DNA from: Rhodobacterales bacterium HKCCE4037
GTDB taxonomy: Bacteria; Pseudomonadota; Alphaproteobacteria; Rhodobacterales; Rhodobacteraceae
Assembly: GCA_015689645.1 (NCBI GenBank)
Contig: WVSM01000004.1
Location: 268,562-332,561 of the forward strand
Direction of reading: 5' to 3'
DNA length: 64,000 bases
The notes under the pieces are model-generated. The model was not told the origin of the DNA, made no database searches, and saw nothing but the letters and a program-made list of their open reading frames with translations. This document shows positions 7,552 to 16,966 of this stretch, in pieces. Both the position numbers and the translations under genes were made by a program. Numbering within the stretch: position 1 is the stretch's first letter; each line of letters opens with the position of its first letter.

Positions 7552-9197
7552 GCCCGCAGAGTTTCAGCACGACGTCGCGGCGGATCCTCGAACAGGTGGT
7601 GTCGACCGCGCGCCAGATCGACGCGACCGGCATGTCGTCCGAGGAAAAGGCCAATACCGCCCTGACGCTGGTGATCGAAGCCACGGAAGAGGTCATGCCC
7701 CTGTCGGTGCAGCGCAGCATCCTTTCGGAAGCCTGCGCGATGCTGGACGCGGCGAACGAGACAACCGCGCCGGATCGGGCCTCGCGCCTTGCCGAAGCGC
7801 GCGAAGCGAGAAACCAATCCAGGGGGACGATGGCGCGTAACGAGTCGCAAACCGTTGAAGATGTCATCGCACCCCTGGTGGGGCCGGGCCCTGGTCCGCG
7901 CCCCCCGGCCCCGGGACAGGTCGCTGACCTGCCGGGGTCGGACCTGATGGCGATGGCGTCGCAGATGGTCGCGGCCCTGTCGGAGGTGCTGGATTTTCGT
8001 GACCTGGCGGGCCTGCCCCGCGCCGAGCAGGAGGCCGCCATTCACGAGGCGATCCGCGACGTGTCGGAAGACCGCAAGATGCACCTGAACGGGCGCGAAG
8101 TCGCGGACCTGGTGCAGGCGGTGCTGGCGGACATGCTGGGGCTGGGGCCGCTGGAGCGGCTGCTGGCGGACGAGAGCGTGACCGACATCATGGTGAACGG
8201 CCCGGACCAGATCTACATCGAGCGGGGCGGCAAGCTGGAGCTGACGCCGGTGCGGTTCCGCGACAACGAGCATGTCACGGCGGTGGCGAGCCGGATCGTG
8301 TCGGCGGTGGGCCGGCGGATCGACGAGGCGCAGCCGATGGTCGATGCGCGCCTGAAGGATGGCAGCCGCGTGAACGTGGCGGTGCCGCCGCTGGCGATCG
8401 ACGGCACCACGATCACGATCCGCAAGTTCCCGACCAACCCGGTGCAGCTTGATGCGCTGGTCGCCGGTGGCAGCCTGTCGCGGCAGATGGCGGGGTTCCT
8501 GGGGCTGGCGGCGTATCTGCGGCTGAACGTGCTGATCTCGGGCGGGACAGGCTCGGGCAAGACGACGCTCATGAACGCGATGTCGAATTACATCCCGGCG
8601 GGCGAGCGGCTGGTCACGATCGAGGACGCGGCGGAGTTGCGGCTGCAGAAGCCCCATGTCGTGCGGTTCGAGACACGACCCCCGAACGTGGAGGGCACCG
8701 GCGAGATCACGATGCGGACGCTGATGCGCAATGCGCTGAGGATGCGGCCGGACCGGATCATCATCGGCGAGATCCGGGGCGACGAGGTGCTGGACCTGTT
8801 GCAGGCGATGAACACCGGGCACGACGGCTCGATGAGCACGCTGCACGCGAATTCGCCGCGCGAGGCGCTGACGCGGGTGGAGAGCATGGCGGCGTTCGCG
8901 GGCTTCGACCCGAGCAGCGGCGTGGTGCGGCGGCAGCTGACCGACGCGGTGCAGCTGATCGTGCAGGTCTCGCGCATGCGCGACGGCAAACGGCGCGTCA
9001 CTTCGATCTCGGAAGTGGCCGGGATGGAGGGGGACACGATCACGCTGCAGGAGCTGTTCACCTTCGATGCCGATCCGAACAGCACCCGGGCCGAGGTGCG
9101 GGGAGAATTCCGCTATTCCGGCTATCGCCCGAAATTCGCCCGTCGCGCCGCGGAATACGGCGTCGCGGACGAGCTTGACGCCTTGCTGAGGGGGTGA
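7548..9197 (+). CDS. cpaF: CpaF/TadA secretion ATPase
   Basis: A 549-residue hexameric GSPE-type ATPase that powers Tad pilus assembly. Walker [10 protein letters not shown] lies near residue 333, with the Asp box around IEDAAELRL, Walker B-like [14 protein letters not shown] and the His box [14 protein letters not shown]. The region before about residue 150 is a variable N-terminal extension with a proline-rich linker (GPGPRPPAP). The start overlaps the cpaE stop (ATGA). It is about 50-100 residues longer than many CpaF proteins because of the N-terminus. Confidence 0.95.
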   Translation: MSPQSFSTTSRRILEQVVSTARQIDATGMSSEEKANTALTLVIEATEEVMPLSVQRSILSEACAMLDAANETTAPDRASRLAEAREARNQSRGTMARNESQTVEDVIAPLVGPGPGPRPPAPGQVADLPGSDLMAMASQMVAALSEVLDFRDLAGLPRAEQEAAIHEAIRDVSEDRKMHLNGREVADLVQAVLADMLGLGPLERLLADESVTDIMVNGPDQIYIERGGKLELTPVRFRDNEHVTAVASRIVSAVGRRIDEAQPMVDARLKDGSRVNVAVPPLAIDGTTITIRKFPTNPVQLDALVAGGSLSRQMAGFLGLAAYLRLNVLISGGTGSGKTTLMNAMSNYIPAGERLVTIEDAAELRLQKPHVVRFETRPPNVEGTGEITMRTLMRNALRMRPDRIIIGEIRGDEVLDLLQAMNTGHDGSMSTLHANSPREALTRVESMAAFAGFDPSSGVVRRQLTDAVQLIVQVSRMRDGKRRVTSISEVAGMEGDTITLQELFTFDADPNSTRAEVRGEFRYSGYRPKFARRAAEYGVADELDALLRG

Positions 9198-10144
9198 GTG
9201 CGATGATGCAGCCCCTCCTCCTTCTGGTGCTCGCGGTGATGGTCTTCGCGGGCCTGGGCCTGGGCGGCCTGATGCTGAACGACCGTGCGCGGCGCAGGCA
9301 CCGGGCGCGGCTGGCGCGCGGGACGACGGGGCCGGAGGCCCTGCGGGTGGAGGCGACGAAGACCAGGCGGCGCAGGGACAGGAGCGCCTCGGGCCTCACC
9401 GCGCGGATCGAGGGGCGGCTGTCGCAGACCGGGTTGCGGCTGACGCCGGTGGAGCTGCTGGTTCAGGTCTCGGTGGGTGTGCTGGCGATTTATGGCCTGG
9501 CGGTCCTGCTGCTAAAACTGCATCCGCTGCTGGCGCTGCCCATCGCCTTTGTCCTCCCCGTCGGCGCGGCCTTGCTGGTGTTGCGGGTTGCCCGCAACAG
9601 GTATCGCGCCGCCTTCACCGACGGGCTGCCCGAGGCGCTGGATGTCTTCGCGCGGGGGTTGCGCGCCGGGCGGCCGATCTCGGACTCCCTGGGCATCGTC
9701 GTCGACACATCGCAAGGGCCGGTGCAGACGGAATGCACCCGCGTGCACGCGGAAATCTGCATGGGCACACCGCTGGCCAAAAGCCTCGCACGTCTTGCCA
9801 CGCGCCTCGGCACGCCGGAGGTCTCGTTCTTCGCCGTCGCCACGGCCATGCAGGCTGAAAGTGGTGGCAACCTGATCGAGACGCTGGAGAGCCTCGCCGA
9901 CCAGCTGCGCGAACGCCGCAAGCTGCGCAAGAAGGCGCGCGCCCTGTCGTCGGAGGCGCGGGCAAGTGCGGCGATCCTCGCGTCGCTGCCCTTCGCGGTC
10001 GGCCTCGCCATTGCGCTGCTGAACTTCTCCTACCTCGAGCCGCTGTTCACCGATCCTCGGGGTCGGGTCATGGCGCTGGTCGCGCTGACGAGCGTCAGCT
10101 TCGGGGTCTACATGATGGCGCGATTGGGGAAGCTCGATGTTTGA
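9194..10144 (+). CDS. tadB: TadB type II secretion F-family inner-membrane protein
   Basis: About 316 residues with a GspF/T2SSF domain. One N-terminal membrane helix, two further helices near residues 95-135, the cytoplasmic four-helix domain (FTDGLPEALDVFARGLRAGR), and C-terminal helices. It forms the membrane platform of the Tad pilus with TadC. A GTG at 9194 overlaps the cpaF stop; an ATG at 9203 is an equally good start, with GAGGGGGTG just upstream. The end overlaps tadC by 8 bases. Confidence 0.92.
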   Translation: MSAMMQPLLLLVLAVMVFAGLGLGGLMLNDRARRRHRARLARGTTGPEALRVEATKTRRRRDRSASGLTARIEGRLSQTGLRLTPVELLVQVSVGVLAIYGLAVLLLKLHPLLALPIAFVLPVGAALLVLRVARNRYRAAFTDGLPEALDVFARGLRAGRPISDSLGIVVDTSQGPVQTECTRVHAEICMGTPLAKSLARLATRLGTPEVSFFAVATAMQAESGGNLIETLESLADQLRERRKLRKKARALSSEARASAAILASLPFAVGLAIALLNFSYLEPLFTDPRGRVMALVALTSVSFGVYMMARLGKLDV

Positions 10145-11105
10145 ATCGATCGTTGAACTGACCGGCTTCATCGCCTCCATCGGGCTGATCCTTGCCCTGA
10201 TCGCGCTGGCTGCGCTGGTGCATACCGAACGCCAGCGTGCCCGGGTGGACGCGCGGCTGCGCCGGGTCACGGGCGAACGGACCGCGCGGTCCCGTCGCCT
10301 GACAGGCCAGACCGGCAGCCTCGCCCATCTGCGCGACCAGTTGCGGCAGATCGTGGTTCGCATGGGGGAGCGCCTGTCGGTCATCCTGGGCGGCGAGGCG
10401 CGGGACACGGCGGCAGATCTGCGGTCAGCCGGATACCGCAGCCGCGATGCCCTTCTGATCTACGCCTTCGCCAAGACGGTGCTGCCGGTCGCGGCCTTCG
10501 GGATCGGCAGCCTCTGGGTTCTGACGACACGGGATTTCGGCGCGGGCATGATCCTGCCCGCCGCCGCCGTGCTGGCCACGGCGCTGGCGCTGTCGAAGGC
10601 CGTGGATTTCGTGATCGACACCAAACGCAAGACCCGGCTGGCGCGCATCCGGCGCGGCTTTCCCGACCTGCTGGAGCTTCTTGTCATCACCTCCGAGGCC
10701 GGTCTTGGCCCGCAACAGGCGCTGCATCGCGTCGCGCGCGAATTGCAGGTGAGCAGCCCGGAACTGGCGGGGGAAATCCTTCAGATGGTGTCGGAAGTGT
10801 CGATGACGAACGACAAGCGCACCGCCTATGACAAGCTGACGGCCCGCGTGCCCCTGCCCGAGGTCGGCGTCTTCACGCAGACCCTAGACCAGTCGGACAA
10901 ATACGGCACGCCGTTTGCCCGCGCCATGCGGTCCCTGATCGTCGAACAACGGGCCAACCGCCTGATCTTCATCGAGGAAAAGGCCGCGCGCCTGCCGGTC
11001 ATCATGACGCTGCCGCTGATCTTCTGCATCATGCCTGCCGTCTTCGTGGTGCTGGTCGGCCCGGCGGCCCTGTCCATCATCGACAATATCCTGAGCGGAG
11101 GCTGA
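10137..11105 (+). CDS. tadC: TadC type II secretion F-family inner-membrane protein
   Basis: A 322-residue GspF-domain protein paired with TadB. It has an N-terminal membrane helix, two central helices (YAFAKTVLPVAAFGIGSLWV and the following MILPAAAVLATALAL), the conserved cytoplasmic segment FPDLLELLVITSEAGLGPQQ, and the C-terminal PVIMTLPLIFCIMPAVFVVL helix. Overlap with tadB and a 3-base gap to the next gene indicate one operon. Confidence 0.92.
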   Translation: MFESIVELTGFIASIGLILALIALAALVHTERQRARVDARLRRVTGERTARSRRLTGQTGSLAHLRDQLRQIVVRMGERLSVILGGEARDTAADLRSAGYRSRDALLIYAFAKTVLPVAAFGIGSLWVLTTRDFGAGMILPAAAVLATALALSKAVDFVIDTKRKTRLARIRRGFPDLLELLVITSEAGLGPQQALHRVARELQVSSPELAGEILQMVSEVSMTNDKRTAYDKLTARVPLPEVGVFTQTLDQSDKYGTPFARAMRSLIVEQRANRLIFIEEKAARLPVIMTLPLIFCIMPAVFVVLVGPAALSIIDNILSGG

Positions 11106-11108
11106 GCC

Positions 11109-11531
11109 ATGACCGGACCCCTTTTCCGCCGCTTCGCAAGGGACGAGCGCGCCGCCGTCGCGGTGGAATTCGTCCTGATCGCGCCGGTGCTTCTGGCGCT
11201 GCTGTTCGGGATCGTGATCCTCGGCTACTTCATGGGCATCAGCCATTCGGTGAGCCAGCTGGCCGCCGGGGCGGCGCGCGCATCCGTGGCCGGGCTGGAC
11301 GAGGCCGAGCGGCGCAGCATCGCCACCGCCTACCTCGACCGCGCGGAGGAGCGGTACCCGCTGCTGACCAACGAGGCGCTGAGATCGAACCTTAGGTTCG
11401 ATTACGGCGCGGACGCGGGCATCACCGTGGACGTGAGCTTCAACGCCGAAGGCACGATGCTGGAGATCGCCAATGGCTTCCTCGGGCTGAACATCGCCAC
11501 GATCGACGGGAGTGCCTACCTTGCTTACTGA
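11109..11531 (+). CDS. tadE: TadE-like minor pilin/pseudopilin
   Basis: A 140-residue TadE/TadG-family protein. The N-terminus has the signature DERAAVAVEFVLIAPVLLAL, in which a short basic leader precedes a Glu-containing pilin-like helix, and then a periplasmic domain. TadE pseudopilins are processed by the same prepilin peptidase and are needed for pilus formation. It overlaps the next gene by 20 bases, as is common for tadE-tadG pairs. Confidence 0.88.
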   Translation: MTGPLFRRFARDERAAVAVEFVLIAPVLLALLFGIVILGYFMGISHSVSQLAAGAARASVAGLDEAERRSIATAYLDRAEERYPLLTNEALRSNLRFDYGADAGITVDVSFNAEGTMLEIANGFLGLNIATIDGSAYLAY

Positions 11532-13284
11532 TCTTCTGATCCGCTTCCGGGACGACGAAGACGGCGCCGTTGCGGTGATCGTGGCGCTGGTGATGCTGGT
11601 GCTGGTCGGCTTCGTGGCGTTGGGGGTCGATGTGGCCTCGCTCTATCGCGACAGGGCACGGTTGCAGGTGGCGTCCGACATGACGGCGATGAGCGCGATG
11701 GGGAATACCGACGCGGCGACGGAGCGGGCGGAGAGTGCCGCGCGGAACAACGACCGTGCGGCGGAGACGATCACCGAGCTGCAACTGGGCCGCTACCTGC
11801 GCAACCCGGCGTTGGCACCGGAGGAGCGGTTCACGCCGCTCGATGCGGGCGCGCCGGGAATCAACGCGGTGCAGGTCGTGCTGCGGGACACATCGCCCCT
11901 GCATTTCGCGCAGATCTTCAGCGACGAGACCGAAGTGTCGATGACCCGCACGGCGATGGCGACGCGCACCGGGGCGGCGAGCTTCTCGCTCGGCAGCGCC
12001 GTGGCCCAACTGGACGGTGCCGCGCTGAACCGGCTGCTGGAGCAGGAATTCGGGGCGTCGGCGCAGATAGCGGTGGGACCGATGCAGGCTTTGGCCAACA
12101 CGCAGGTGAGCCTTGGCGAAGTACTGAACGGGTTGGGTGGAGATTTCGCCAACCCGGCGGAGGTTCTGAACGCGGTCTTCGCAATGAATGACGTGGTGGG
12201 GGCGCTGCGGGCGCAGGTGCCCCCCACCCTTGCCCAAAGCCTTGCCGGGCTTGAGGGCGCGATTTCAGGGCAGACAGTGGATGTTGCCGCTTTGGTTGGC
12301 GGGATCGAGACCCAGCTTGGCCTGACGGCCACCGGGTTTCTGGGCGACATCCGCCTGTCTGCCCTGGATGTGATCGGCGCGATGGTGGGCGCGCGGGGTT
12401 TCGGACCGGTCGACCTGGAGACGGCGGCGGACGTGGCCGGGGTGCTGGCACTGGAGACGCGGCTGGTGGCCGGCGAGCCGCCGGCGCAGTCTGGGTGGAT
12501 CGCCCTCGGCGAGGAAGGTGTGCGCTTGCACCGCGCCGCCACCCGGCTGTCGCTGGGGCTGGAGGCGGACGCGGGGCTGTTGAGCGGGCTTGGCGGCGGC
12601 GTTACGGCGACCGGGTTGGAGCTGCCGCTTTACGTGGAACTGGCGGGGGCGACGGCGATGCTGGACGAGATCAGCTGTACGGGCGGGGGTCCGTCGGACC
12701 TTGCCGCCTCGTTCCTCGTATCGTCGACGCCCTTGCATCCGGCGAACGGCACCTCGGTCGCCGCGCTCTACCTGGGGCAATTGCCGGGGGATATGGGGCC
12801 GGGGGACTTGGTGAACCCGGCGGATCTGGCGTTCGCGGACCTGTTGACGGTGCAGATCGTCGTGGACCTGCCGCTGTTGCCGGACCTGCGCGTCGCCGAC
12901 CTGGTGATCCAGGCGCGGTCGCACGTGGCGGTCGGTGCGTCGAGGGTCGACCGCATCGACTTCACGCGAGGTGACGTGGCGGCGGGGAATACCGTGCGGA
13001 GTTACGGGTCGGAGGAGTTGCTCTCGACGGCTGTCGCGGACCTGCTGTCACCGGAGAACACCGAGCTCCGCATCCAGCCGGGCCAGGAAGGGCTGGTCTC
13101 GGGGCTGGTCGCGCCGGTGGTGAACGGGCTGCTCGACGCCCTGCCGGAGGCCTTGCTGGCCGCGCTGGCCGCGCCGGTGGACGCCGTGCTGGACGGGGCG
13201 CTGTCGGACCTTGGGGTCGTGCTGGGGGCCGGCGAGCTTACGCTGACCGGCCACCATTGCGAACTTGTTCGGTTGGTGCAGTGA
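11512..13284 (+). CDS. tadG: TadG-like pilus assembly protein
   Basis: A 590-residue protein starting with a TadG-type segment (DDEDGAVAVIVALVMLVLVG, then VALGVDVASLYRDRARLQVA) that anchors it in the inner membrane. The large periplasmic part is rich in Ala, Leu and Gly with no MIDAS-type vWA motif that I can see; a single Cys pair could form from ISCTG and HHCEL. A GTG at 11512 starts it inside the tadE gene. An in-frame TTG at 11521 is possible. The gene closes the tad operon and converges on the LuxR-type gene. Confidence 0.8.
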   Translation: MPTLLTDLLIRFRDDEDGAVAVIVALVMLVLVGFVALGVDVASLYRDRARLQVASDMTAMSAMGNTDAATERAESAARNNDRAAETITELQLGRYLRNPALAPEERFTPLDAGAPGINAVQVVLRDTSPLHFAQIFSDETEVSMTRTAMATRTGAASFSLGSAVAQLDGAALNRLLEQEFGASAQIAVGPMQALANTQVSLGEVLNGLGGDFANPAEVLNAVFAMNDVVGALRAQVPPTLAQSLAGLEGAISGQTVDVAALVGGIETQLGLTATGFLGDIRLSALDVIGAMVGARGFGPVDLETAADVAGVLALETRLVAGEPPAQSGWIALGEEGVRLHRAATRLSLGLEADAGLLSGLGGGVTATGLELPLYVELAGATAMLDEISCTGGGPSDLAASFLVSSTPLHPANGTSVAALYLGQLPGDMGPGDLVNPADLAFADLLTVQIVVDLPLLPDLRVADLVIQARSHVAVGASRVDRIDFTRGDVAAGNTVRSYGSEELLSTAVADLLSPENTELRIQPGQEGLVSGLVAPVVNGLLDALPEALLAALAAPVDAVLDGALSDLGVVLGAGELTLTGHHCELVRLVQ

Positions 13285-13301
13285 GGCGGCTCAGGCCGCC
13301 T
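13284..13301. terminator. Bidirectional stem-loop between tadG and the LuxR-type gene
   Basis: AGGCGGC (13284-13290) pairs perfectly with GCCGCCT (13295-13301) around the loop TCAG, followed on the plus strand by TTTCGG. The stem overlaps the stop codons of both convergent genes and probably ends both transcripts. Confidence 0.55.
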
Positions 13302-13842
13302 TTCGGGTGCGGGTGACCAACGGCAGGACCTTGCGGGTCGGGATCTTGGTGACCGCGGAGTCGGGCTGCTTCACCGTCGCCACGACCTCATCGGTGACGA
13401 AGGCGATCAGCTGGTAGCGGGAGTCGAGGCCGGATTTCTGGTAGATGCGGCCAAGCTGGGATTTCACGGTGGTGATGGCGGAGCCGCGCATCTCGGCGAT
13501 TTCGCTGTTGGAGAAGCCCTTGGCCACGAAAATCGCCACGTCGGCCTCGGCCTGCGACAGGCCCCATTCCGGCGCGTATTGCAGGATCACGCTTTCCTTG
13601 GCGACCGGCTCGCTTGCGCCGGGGGCGAGCTTGGTCCTGCGCTTGGCTTCGAGGAGCGTGCGGAGCTGGGTGAAGGTCACGTAGGCCACCGTCGCGGTAA
13701 GCGCGAAGAAGACCGCGAACAGACCAGTGAGCAAGGCAAGAGTCGGTTCGGCCTCGGTCAGCACGAAACTGTGCACGAGGAAGGTCTTGAGGGCTGCGAT
13801 GACGGTGACGAGAGCGGTACCAACAATCCAGATGCGTGCCAT
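13291..13842 (-). CDS. Membrane-anchored LuxR-type HTH regulator
   Basis: A 183-residue protein with two predicted membrane helices (about residues 4-22 and 33-56) followed by a LuxR/GerE helix-turn-helix at about residues 92-150 (WGLSQAEADVAIFVAKGFSN and SEIAEMRGSAITTVKSQLGR). No receiver or autoinducer-binding domain is present. The ATG at 13842 has GGAG upstream and begins the first helix; the frame extends further upstream without family features. Its position at the end of the tad genes suggests it controls pilus expression or another surface function; this is inference from location. Confidence 0.8.
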   Translation of the reverse strand: MARIWIVGTALVTVIAALKTFLVHSFVLTEAEPTLALLTGLFAVFFALTATVAYVTFTQLRTLLEAKRRTKLAPGASEPVAKESVILQYAPEWGLSQAEADVAIFVAKGFSNSEIAEMRGSAITTVKSQLGRIYQKSGLDSRYQLIAFVTDEVVATVKQPDSAVTKIPTRKVLPLVTRTRKAA

Positions 13843-14011
13843 GCGAGGGAACTCCGTATTTTTCTTGTTACGATATTCTCTCTCTTTCGCCGCACATTGA
13901 GGCAGGATTAAGAACCCATTGTGTTTAAAGGATTCTCTGGACACTGGGATGCCGGTATACAGGCGTCCCAGGTGCCTTTGTTCATTGGCAAAAGCGGGGG
14001 TACATGGCCGC

Positions 14012-16072
14012 TCAGGCCGGCGTCCAATCCGCAAGGGTGACGTTACGTTCGGCACAATTCGCCAGCACCGGCGACAGTTTCCAAGCGACCGGGTCCTCCG
14101 ATTGGAGCGCGGTGATCCGTTCGACGACATGGGCCACGCCGAGCGTGTCGGCATAATGCATTAGCCCGCCGCGCCAGCGCGGGAAGCCGTAGCCGAACAC
14201 GGTCACAAGGTCGATGTCGGCGGCCGATTGCGCGATCCCCTCGGCCAACACGTCCGCCGCCTCGTTGATCATCGCGAGAACCAGACGCTCCACGATCTCG
14301 TCCTCCGAATACTCGGTTCGCTCGATCCCGGCGAAATGCGCCTCTTCCAGCGCAAGGTCGGCGACGATGGGGTCCTCGACCTTACCGCCGCCACCGGGAT
14401 AGCGATACCAGCCCGCGCCGACCTTCTTGCCCAACTTTCCTAGCTCGACCATGCGGTCGGCAATCGGGATGTAGCGCCGGTTCGGGTCGCGGGTGGCATC
14501 CTGCCGCCGCCGCGCCGCGTAACCGATGTCGAGACCGGAAAGGTCGGCGACCTCGTAGGGGCCCATGGCATAGCCGAAGGCTTCCATGGCTTCGTCGATT
14601 TCCCACGGGGTGGAGCCGTCCATGAAGACGGTGTCCGCCGCCTCGCGGTAGCGCGAATAGATGCGGTTGCCGATGAAGCCGTCACAGACGCCCGCCAGCA
14701 CCGGCACCTTCCGCAACAGCTTGCCGAGTGCATAGCCCGTCGCCAGTGCCTCGGGCGAGGTTTTCGCGCCCTTCACGATCTCCAGCAAGCGCATGATGTG
14801 CGCGGGCGCGAAGAAATGCAGGCCCAACACGCGGGACGGGTCCTTCGTGGAGGCGGCGATTTCATCGACGTCGAGATAGGAGGTGTTGGTCGCCAGAATG
14901 GCCCCGGGCGACAGAGCCGCGTCGAGCTTGGCGAAGATTTCCTTCTTCACCGCCATGTCCTCGAAAGCGGCTTCGATGGCGAGGGGCGCATTGGCGGCGC
15001 TGGAATAGTCGGTGGTGCAGGTCAGCCTGTCGCGGAGGGCCTGCGCGGCCTCTTCCGTGAGACGCCCGCGAGAGACGCCCGCGTCGATCAGCTTGCCCAC
15101 GTTGGCTTGCGCCCGCGCCACGCCGTCCTCGTCGGTTTCCAGAAGCGTGACCGCCAGCCTGGCCGAGAGGCAGGCATAGGCGATGCCCGCCCCCATGGTG
15201 CCGCCGCCGACCACGGCGACTTCGGTCAGCGTTGGCGCTGGCGGCAGGTCGTCGGGCGCTTTCGCCGCGCGTTCGGCAAAGAACATGTGCCGCAGGGCGC
15301 GGGCCTGGTCGCCCTGTTTCAGCTCCAGAAACGTGGCGCGTTCCAGCCGCATCGCCTCGTCGAACGGCAGACTGAGGCCCTTCTCCACCGCATCGACGGC
15401 GCGCAGGGGCGCAACCTGTCCGGGTGAGCGCTTGGCGAGCGTTTCGCGGATCGCGGCGAAGGCTCCCTCGTCATGCTCGGGAGCGGGCAGTTCCCAGGTC
15501 GGGACGACGCAGCTTAATTCCTCGGTATTGACCATGTCGGCGGCTCCGACCGGATCATCCTCGATCGCGTGGATCAGGCCGGCCTTCAGCGCCTCATCGG
15601 CGCGGAGCGGTTTGCCAAGCGCCACCATCTCGAGCGCGGTTTCCAGACCGGTCAGACGCATCGCGCGCTGCGTGCCGCCCGCACCTGGCACGACGCCGAG
15701 CGTCACCTCGGGCAGACCGATCTGCGCCTTGGGTGAGGCAATGCGCATCCGGCAGGCCAGCGCGATTTCCGCACCGCCGCCGAGGGCCACGCCATTGATC
15801 GCGGCAATCCACGGCACGAAACTTTTCTCGATCCTGTCGAGCACGTCGGGCAGGTGCGGCTCAAGCGGGTCGCCATCGAACTCGCGGGCATCGGCCCCGG
15901 CAGCGAAGGCGCGGCCCGCGCCGGTCACGATCACCCGGTCGAGATCCTGCTGCTCGGCCCAGGTCACGGCATCGAGCAAGGCCTGTCGCATCGGCTGGCC
16001 GATGGCGTTGACGGGCGGGTTGTCGAGGGTGACGAAGCCGGTACGGCCATCGACGGTCTTGGTGATGCTCAT
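14012..16072 (-). CDS. FadB/FadJ-type enoyl-CoA hydratase/3-hydroxyacyl-CoA dehydrogenase
   Basis: A 686-residue bifunctional beta-oxidation enzyme. The crotonase domain covers residues ~1-190 (oxyanion region AAGADAREF and INGVALGGGAEIALACRMRI). The NAD-binding Rossmann domain starts near residue 288 (VAVVGGGTMGAGIAYA) and two C-terminal dehydrogenase repeats follow (RVLGLHFFAPAHIMRLLEIV, NRIYSRYREAAD). The start overlaps the boxR stop by four bases, so it is probably the last gene of the aromatic operon, where it would process the hydroxyacyl-CoA made after ring cleavage. A role in general fatty-acid oxidation is equally compatible with sequence. Confidence 0.92.
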   Translation of the reverse strand: MSITKTVDGRTGFVTLDNPPVNAIGQPMRQALLDAVTWAEQQDLDRVIVTGAGRAFAAGADAREFDGDPLEPHLPDVLDRIEKSFVPWIAAINGVALGGGAEIALACRMRIASPKAQIGLPEVTLGVVPGAGGTQRAMRLTGLETALEMVALGKPLRADEALKAGLIHAIEDDPVGAADMVNTEELSCVVPTWELPAPEHDEGAFAAIRETLAKRSPGQVAPLRAVDAVEKGLSLPFDEAMRLERATFLELKQGDQARALRHMFFAERAAKAPDDLPPAPTLTEVAVVGGGTMGAGIAYACLSARLAVTLLETDEDGVARAQANVGKLIDAGVSRGRLTEEAAQALRDRLTCTTDYSSAANAPLAIEAAFEDMAVKKEIFAKLDAALSPGAILATNTSYLDVDEIAASTKDPSRVLGLHFFAPAHIMRLLEIVKGAKTSPEALATGYALGKLLRKVPVLAGVCDGFIGNRIYSRYREAADTVFMDGSTPWEIDEAMEAFGYAMGPYEVADLSGLDIGYAARRRQDATRDPNRRYIPIADRMVELGKLGKKVGAGWYRYPGGGGKVEDPIVADLALEEAHFAGIERTEYSEDEIVERLVLAMINEAADVLAEGIAQSAADIDLVTVFGYGFPRWRGGLMHYADTLGVAHVVERITALQSEDPVAWKLSPVLANCAERNVTLADWTPA

Positions 16073-16965
16073 GGGGTCTCCGACGGCAGGTAGCCGTTTG
16101 TTGCGATCAGGGTGAGAAGGTCGGAAAGCGACTTGTCCACGGTGGCGTCGGACGTGTCGAGCACGGCGTCGGCGCGGGCATATTCGGCCTCTCGCGCGGT
16201 CAGGATCAGGCGCAGTTGCGCCATGGCCTGCGGGTTGCCTTCCATGGGCCGTGTATCGCCCTGCGCGCGGACCCGGGCCATGTGCTGTTCCGGCGCGGCC
16301 TTGATCCAGATCGTGTGGAATTTCTCCAGCAGGCTGGCGAAGGTGGCGGCCTCGGTCACGATACCGCCGCCCACGGCGACGATGGCGCGGGGATGGTCGC
16401 GCGCGATCTGGTCGAGCGCGTCAGCCTCCAGCTGGCGATAGCCCTCCTGCCCGTAAAGCGCGATGATCTCGCCCACCGGCATCCCGCCTGCATCCTCGAT
16501 CTGGCGGTTGAGTTCGATGAAGGGCGCGTCAAGGGCCTTGGCAACCGCCGCGCCCAAAGTGGATTTGCCAGCACCGCGCAGGCCGATCAGGCAGACGCGG
16601 CTGTCTTTCTTTCCTGCTTTCGGCAGAAGAAGCTCGCGCGCCCTCGCCTGTGTCGCGGGATCGGCACGGGCGAAGGCGGCGCCGATGCGCTGCGCTTCGA
16701 GGCCGAGGGTGTGGCGCGCGACAAGCGCCTCCATCGGCAGGTCGAGTGCTGCGGCGACGCGCAGGAGCAGGCCGATGGAGATGTTGCCCTCGCCGGTTTC
16801 AAGCTGTGCGAGGTAGCGGGGCGAGACGCCGGAGGTTTCCGACAGGACCCGGCGCGACATGCCTTTTGCCGAGCGCGCGGCGCGGACACGTTCGCCCACT
16901 TGCCGTTGCAGATCCGCAATGGCGCGGTCGAGGGCGACGGGGGGATGGGGATCGGCGTGGGACAT
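16069..16965 (-). CDS. boxR: BoxR/BzdR-type regulator: XRE HTH fused to a shikimate-kinase-like domain
   Basis: A 298-residue repressor of benzoyl-CoA catabolism. The N-terminal XRE helix-turn-helix is at about residues 25-80 (VSPRYLAQLETGEGNISIGL). The C-terminal half is a shikimate-kinase-like domain with a P-loop, CLIGLRGAGKSTLGAAVAKA, near residue 130. In the BoxR/BzdR family this domain senses benzoyl-CoA rather than phosphorylating shikimate, and binding releases DNA. The ATG at 16965 follows the thioesterase stop by one base. The TGCA boxes upstream of boxC at 21123-21207 are candidate operators. A missing annotation as plain shikimate kinase would be wrong. Confidence 0.93.
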   Translation of the reverse strand: MSHADPHPPVALDRAIADLQRQVGERVRAARSAKGMSRRVLSETSGVSPRYLAQLETGEGNISIGLLLRVAAALDLPMEALVARHTLGLEAQRIGAAFARADPATQARARELLLPKAGKKDSRVCLIGLRGAGKSTLGAAVAKALDAPFIELNRQIEDAGGMPVGEIIALYGQEGYRQLEADALDQIARDHPRAIVAVGGGIVTEAATFASLLEKFHTIWIKAAPEQHMARVRAQGDTRPMEGNPQAMAQLRLILTAREAEYARADAVLDTSDATVDKSLSDLLTLIATNGYLPSETP

Positions 16966-16966
16966 G

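Noticed and set aside
16069..16965. Annotation as a metabolic shikimate kinase
   Set aside because: The kinase-like domain is fused to an XRE DNA-binding domain and lies in a box operon, which fits BoxR rather than aromatic amino acid synthesis.
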